The notes under the pieces: model-generated | Database searches by the model: none | What the model was told of the DNA's origin: nothing | The model's input: the letters and a program-made list of their open reading frames with translations, nothing else | In this document: positions 43,202 to 45,088 of the stretch, piece by piece | Position numbering within the stretch: position 1 is the first letter of the stretch | Layout of the letters: each line of letters starts with the position of its first letter | Position numbers and translations under genes: made by a program | Assembly: GCA_021818505.1 (NCBI GenBank) | Contig: JAKADX010000034.1 | Location: forward strand, 1 to 45,088 | Origin: Pseudomonadota bacterium | GTDB taxonomy: Bacteria > Pseudomonadota > Alphaproteobacteria > Acetobacterales > Acetobacteraceae | Length of the DNA stretch: 45,088 bases | Direction: 5' to 3'

Positions 43202-44527
43202 TCAGTCCAGAAAATCGGGTACGCTTTCCTGCCGCCAAAGTTCCTCGATCGCCTGGCGCGGCCGGACGGTGGCCCAGCGCGCGCCGTCGATCAGCGCGAT
43301 TGGCGCCAGCGGGCGGGCGTTGTAGGTGGAACTCATCACTGCCCCATAGGCGCCGGCGTCCAGCAACGCCACCCGATCGCCCGCGCGCAACGGCGGCAGC
43401 ATCCGGGCGCGCGCGAAAGTGTCGGCGGTCTCGCAGACCGGCCCGACCAGATCGACCGGCGCCACCGGCTCGGTCGCCCGCACCGGCGAGAGCGGCACCA
43501 CCGCATGCCAGGCCTCGTACATCGCCGGCCGCACCAGTTCCGTCATCGCCGCGTCGAGCACGGCGATGCGCCCGTCCGCCTTGGTCAGCAGCACGCTGGC
43601 CAGCAGCACGCCCGCCGGCCCGACCAGCCAGCGCCCGGGCTCGACCATGAGTTCGACGTCCATGGCGCCGAACGCGGCGCGCAGCGCGCCGGCGAAGGCG
43701 TCCGGCGACGCCCCCGGCTCGTCGCGATAGCCGATGCCCAGGCCCCCGCCACAATCCAGGCGGCTGACTACCAGCCCGGCCGCGCGCAGGTCGCGCACCA
43801 GGGTGGCCGCGCGGGCGAAGGCCGCACGATAGGGTGCCAGCGTCACGATCTGGCTGCCGATGTGCAGCGCCAGCCCGACCGGGCGCAGGAACGGCAGCGC
43901 GGCGGCGCGGGCGTAGAGCGCCGCCGCCTCGTCATAGGGGATGCCGAACTTGTTCTCCGCCAGGCCGGTCGTGATCTTGGCATGCGTGCCGGCGTCCACG
44001 TCAGGATTGACGCGCAGCGCCACCAGCACGGTCCGCCCGAGTTCGGCGGCAAGGGCCGAGATCATGTCGAGTTCGGCGGCACTCTCGACATTGATCTGAG
44101 CAATGCCGGCGGCCAGCGCGGCACGGATTTCCTCGGTCGTCTTGCCGACGCCCGAGAACACGATGCGCGAGGGCGCGATGCCGGCACGCAGCGCGCGCGC
44201 CAGCTCCCCGCCGCTGACCACGTCCGCGCCCGCGCCGCCCGCCGCGAGCACCCGCAGCACCGCGAGGTGGTCGTTGGCCTTGACCGCGTAATGCACCCCC
44301 GCGAGCCCCGCCAGCGCCCCCTGCAACGCCGCCAGCCGCCGCCGCAGCGTGCCCGCGCCATAGGCCCAGACCGGCGTGCCGAGCGCATCGGCGATTGCGT
44401 TCAGGGCCACCCCCTCCAGCATCAGCCCGTCATGGGCGTGCATCGAGAGATGCGGACGGGCGGCGAGCAGCGCCGCGACCGAGGGGTCGGCTGGGGGCGG
44501 CGCGACGGCGAGGGCGGGGGCGTGCAT
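43202..44527 (-). CDS. lysA: Diaminopimelate decarboxylase
   Basis: This 441-residue PLP enzyme makes L-lysine from meso-diaminopimelate, the last step of the pathway. The cofactor lysine is in VHYAVKANDHLAVLRVLA. Other fold-III (alanine-racemase-like) blocks are GADVVSGGELARALRAG, NVESAAELDMI, ITTGLAENKFGIP, LALHIGSQI, DCGGGLGIGY, MVEPGRWLVGPAG, and the catalytic cysteine region GPVCETADTFA with the tyrosine in DAGAYGAVMSSTYNAR (separate blocks). It is the first gene of a two-gene unit with DUF4175. Divergent from it lies the interrupted membrane gene, 77 bases away. Confidence 0.96.
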   Translation of the reverse strand: MHAPALAVAPPPADPSVAALLAARPHLSMHAHDGLMLEGVALNAIADALGTPVWAYGAGTLRRRLAALQGALAGLAGVHYAVKANDHLAVLRVLAAGGAGADVVSGGELARALRAGIAPSRIVFSGVGKTTEEIRAALAAGIAQINVESAAELDMISALAAELGRTVLVALRVNPDVDAGTHAKITTGLAENKFGIPYDEAAALYARAAALPFLRPVGLALHIGSQIVTLAPYRAAFARAATLVRDLRAAGLVVSRLDCGGGLGIGYRDEPGASPDAFAGALRAAFGAMDVELMVEPGRWLVGPAGVLLASVLLTKADGRIAVLDAAMTELVRPAMYEAWHAVVPLSPVRATEPVAPVDLVGPVCETADTFARARMLPPLRAGDRVALLDAGAYGAVMSSTYNARPLAPIALIDGARWATVRPRQAIEELWRQESVPDFLD

Positions 44528-44604
44528 ATGGCCAGCGTAGGGCGGAGGCGGGCGTGGCTCAACCGAAGGCAGGCCGCGCGCATCCGGTTGACCGCTCGGC
44601 GGAC

Positions 44605-44985
44605 ATGCGCTCCGATCACGCGCTCCGCGACGATGATGCGGCGTCCGGGCCAGGATCGGGGGAGATCTCGTTGCACGACGGCTCCGGCGCGGCGCCTACC
44701 ACCAGCCTGCGAGGAGCCGAAGCGCTGACGCTGCTCGTCATCGGCTTGGTGGCAGCGGCAGTCCTTTGGTTTCCGCTGGCGCGCAGCGTCGTCCCCGTAG
44801 AAGTGAACTGTAGTGACGGCTGGAACGCCATCCGTCAGCACATGGCGGCTACAGGCGTGCCGCTTTACGGCGCGCCACCGCAATATTCAATCACCAACTA
44901 TCTGCCGCTGTCGTTTCATCTCGTTGGGCTGGTCGGCTGGTGGACCGGCGACGTCAGTCTGAGTGTCTGTCCACGAACATGTTGA
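44605..44985 (+). pseudogene. GT-C-like membrane protein gene interrupted by an IS element
   Basis: The 126-codon frame has one N-terminal hydrophobic segment (LTLLVIGLVAAAVLWFPLA). VNCSDGWNAIRQHMAATGVPLYGAPPQYSITNYLPLSFHLVGLVG follows in two parts; the pattern GWN...PLY...NYxPLSFxxVG is that of multi-helix GT-C-type or hypothetical glycan transferases of 400-600 residues. After GWWTGDVSLS the homology stops, and the reading ends at a TGA inside the left end of an IS5-like element. The rest of the gene should lie beyond the insertion, outside this window. A remnant protein with one or two membrane helices may still be made. Confidence 0.65.
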
Positions 44986-45088
44986 GTCCATTGAGTCGGT
45001 TGTGATTCTGTGGTGGGCGGAGCCGATTCGCGGGAGCAGCCCGATGTGGACGGAGGAGAACCGCGGCCGCTATGACCGCAGCGGTTTG
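44961..45088 (+). mobile_element. Left end of an IS5-family insertion sequence (runs off the edge)
   Basis: From about 44961 (GAGTGTCTGTCCACGAAC) the sequence changes from the membrane gene to an AT-richer leader with a TTGAGTC direct repeat (44983 and 44991). At 45044 a transposase start typical of IS5-group elements appears. The exact inverted repeat and target duplication cannot be set without the right end. Confidence 0.65.
45044..45088 (+). CDS. IS5-family transposase, first 15 codons
   Basis: The frame MWTEENRGRYDRSGL runs to the last base of the window. This is the usual opening of IS5-group (IS427-like) transposases, where a tryptophan and an R-x-x-YxRxGL element precede the DDE domain. 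A GGGAG lies about 10 bases upstream. Only the N-terminus is visible, so whether the enzyme is intact is unknown. Confidence 0.7.
   Translation, partial: MWTEENRGRYDRSGL

Overview
This is a very GC-rich, densely coded chromosomal window of an alphaproteobacterium. The best guess is a member of the Acetobacteraceae (Rhodospirillales). This rests on the lysA plus DUF4175 (TIGR02302-type) pair, the CobW/WD40 pair, and a conserved hypothetical protein at 13538-14128 that I associate with that family. The placement is inferred from gene content and no 16S is present. Many genes overlap by ATGA or TGATG, so most transcription units are compact operons. Most long open frames antisense to the genes are GC-composition shadows.

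Left part (1-8148, all minus strand): the edge of a polysaccharide-type cluster holds a GT4 glycosyltransferase and a shortened, degenerate asparagine-synthetase-like gene. Next comes an HlyD / double-ATPase / two-permease ABC-2 efflux operon, preceded by an isolated cobK. On the plus strand follow a one-polypeptide fusion of an SMP-30/gluconolactonase domain with an isochorismatase-like domain that lacks its usual cysteine, and a class I/II aminotransferase.

Accessory patch (about 11016-12900): two genes of visibly lower GC have their own promoter-like sequence. They encode a small three-helix membrane protein and an exported helical protein. They are followed by a REP-like palindrome and an IS110-family transposase fragment, and look acquired. 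A DUF3060-type lipoprotein and a conserved hypothetical gene diverge just after.

Middle (14248-26710): ilvD, tRNA-Lys(CTT), and a high-affinity branched-chain amino-acid uptake system (livHMGF, with the binding protein livK beyond an opposite-strand beta-hydroxyacid dehydrogenase). Then come a flavin reductase and an MFS transporter translationally coupled to a glycogen-debranching-type glycosidase.

26729-31634 (plus strand) is a run of small sulfur- and metal-related genes: MoeB/ThiF, DsrE-like, an SH3-domain exported protein, a three-subunit nitrile hydratase/thiocyanate hydrolase-type enzyme with cobalt-type CTLCSC, and a gamma-glutamyltransferase whose signal peptide is only included if translation starts at a CTG overlapping the previous stop. 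On the minus strand are AKR, WD40 and CobW (one operon), a second GT4 and a GST.

36482-40527 (plus strand): an omega-amino-acid:pyruvate aminotransferase, then a FNR/FixK-like box in front of a tight three-gene unit made of a tandem RidA/chorismatase-like protein and two different 2-oxoglutarate/Fe(II) oxygenases. I regard this unit as the best candidate for an undescribed pathway. The window closes with DUF4175 and lysA (minus strand) and a GT-C-like membrane gene cut by the left end of an IS5-family element that runs off the right edge.
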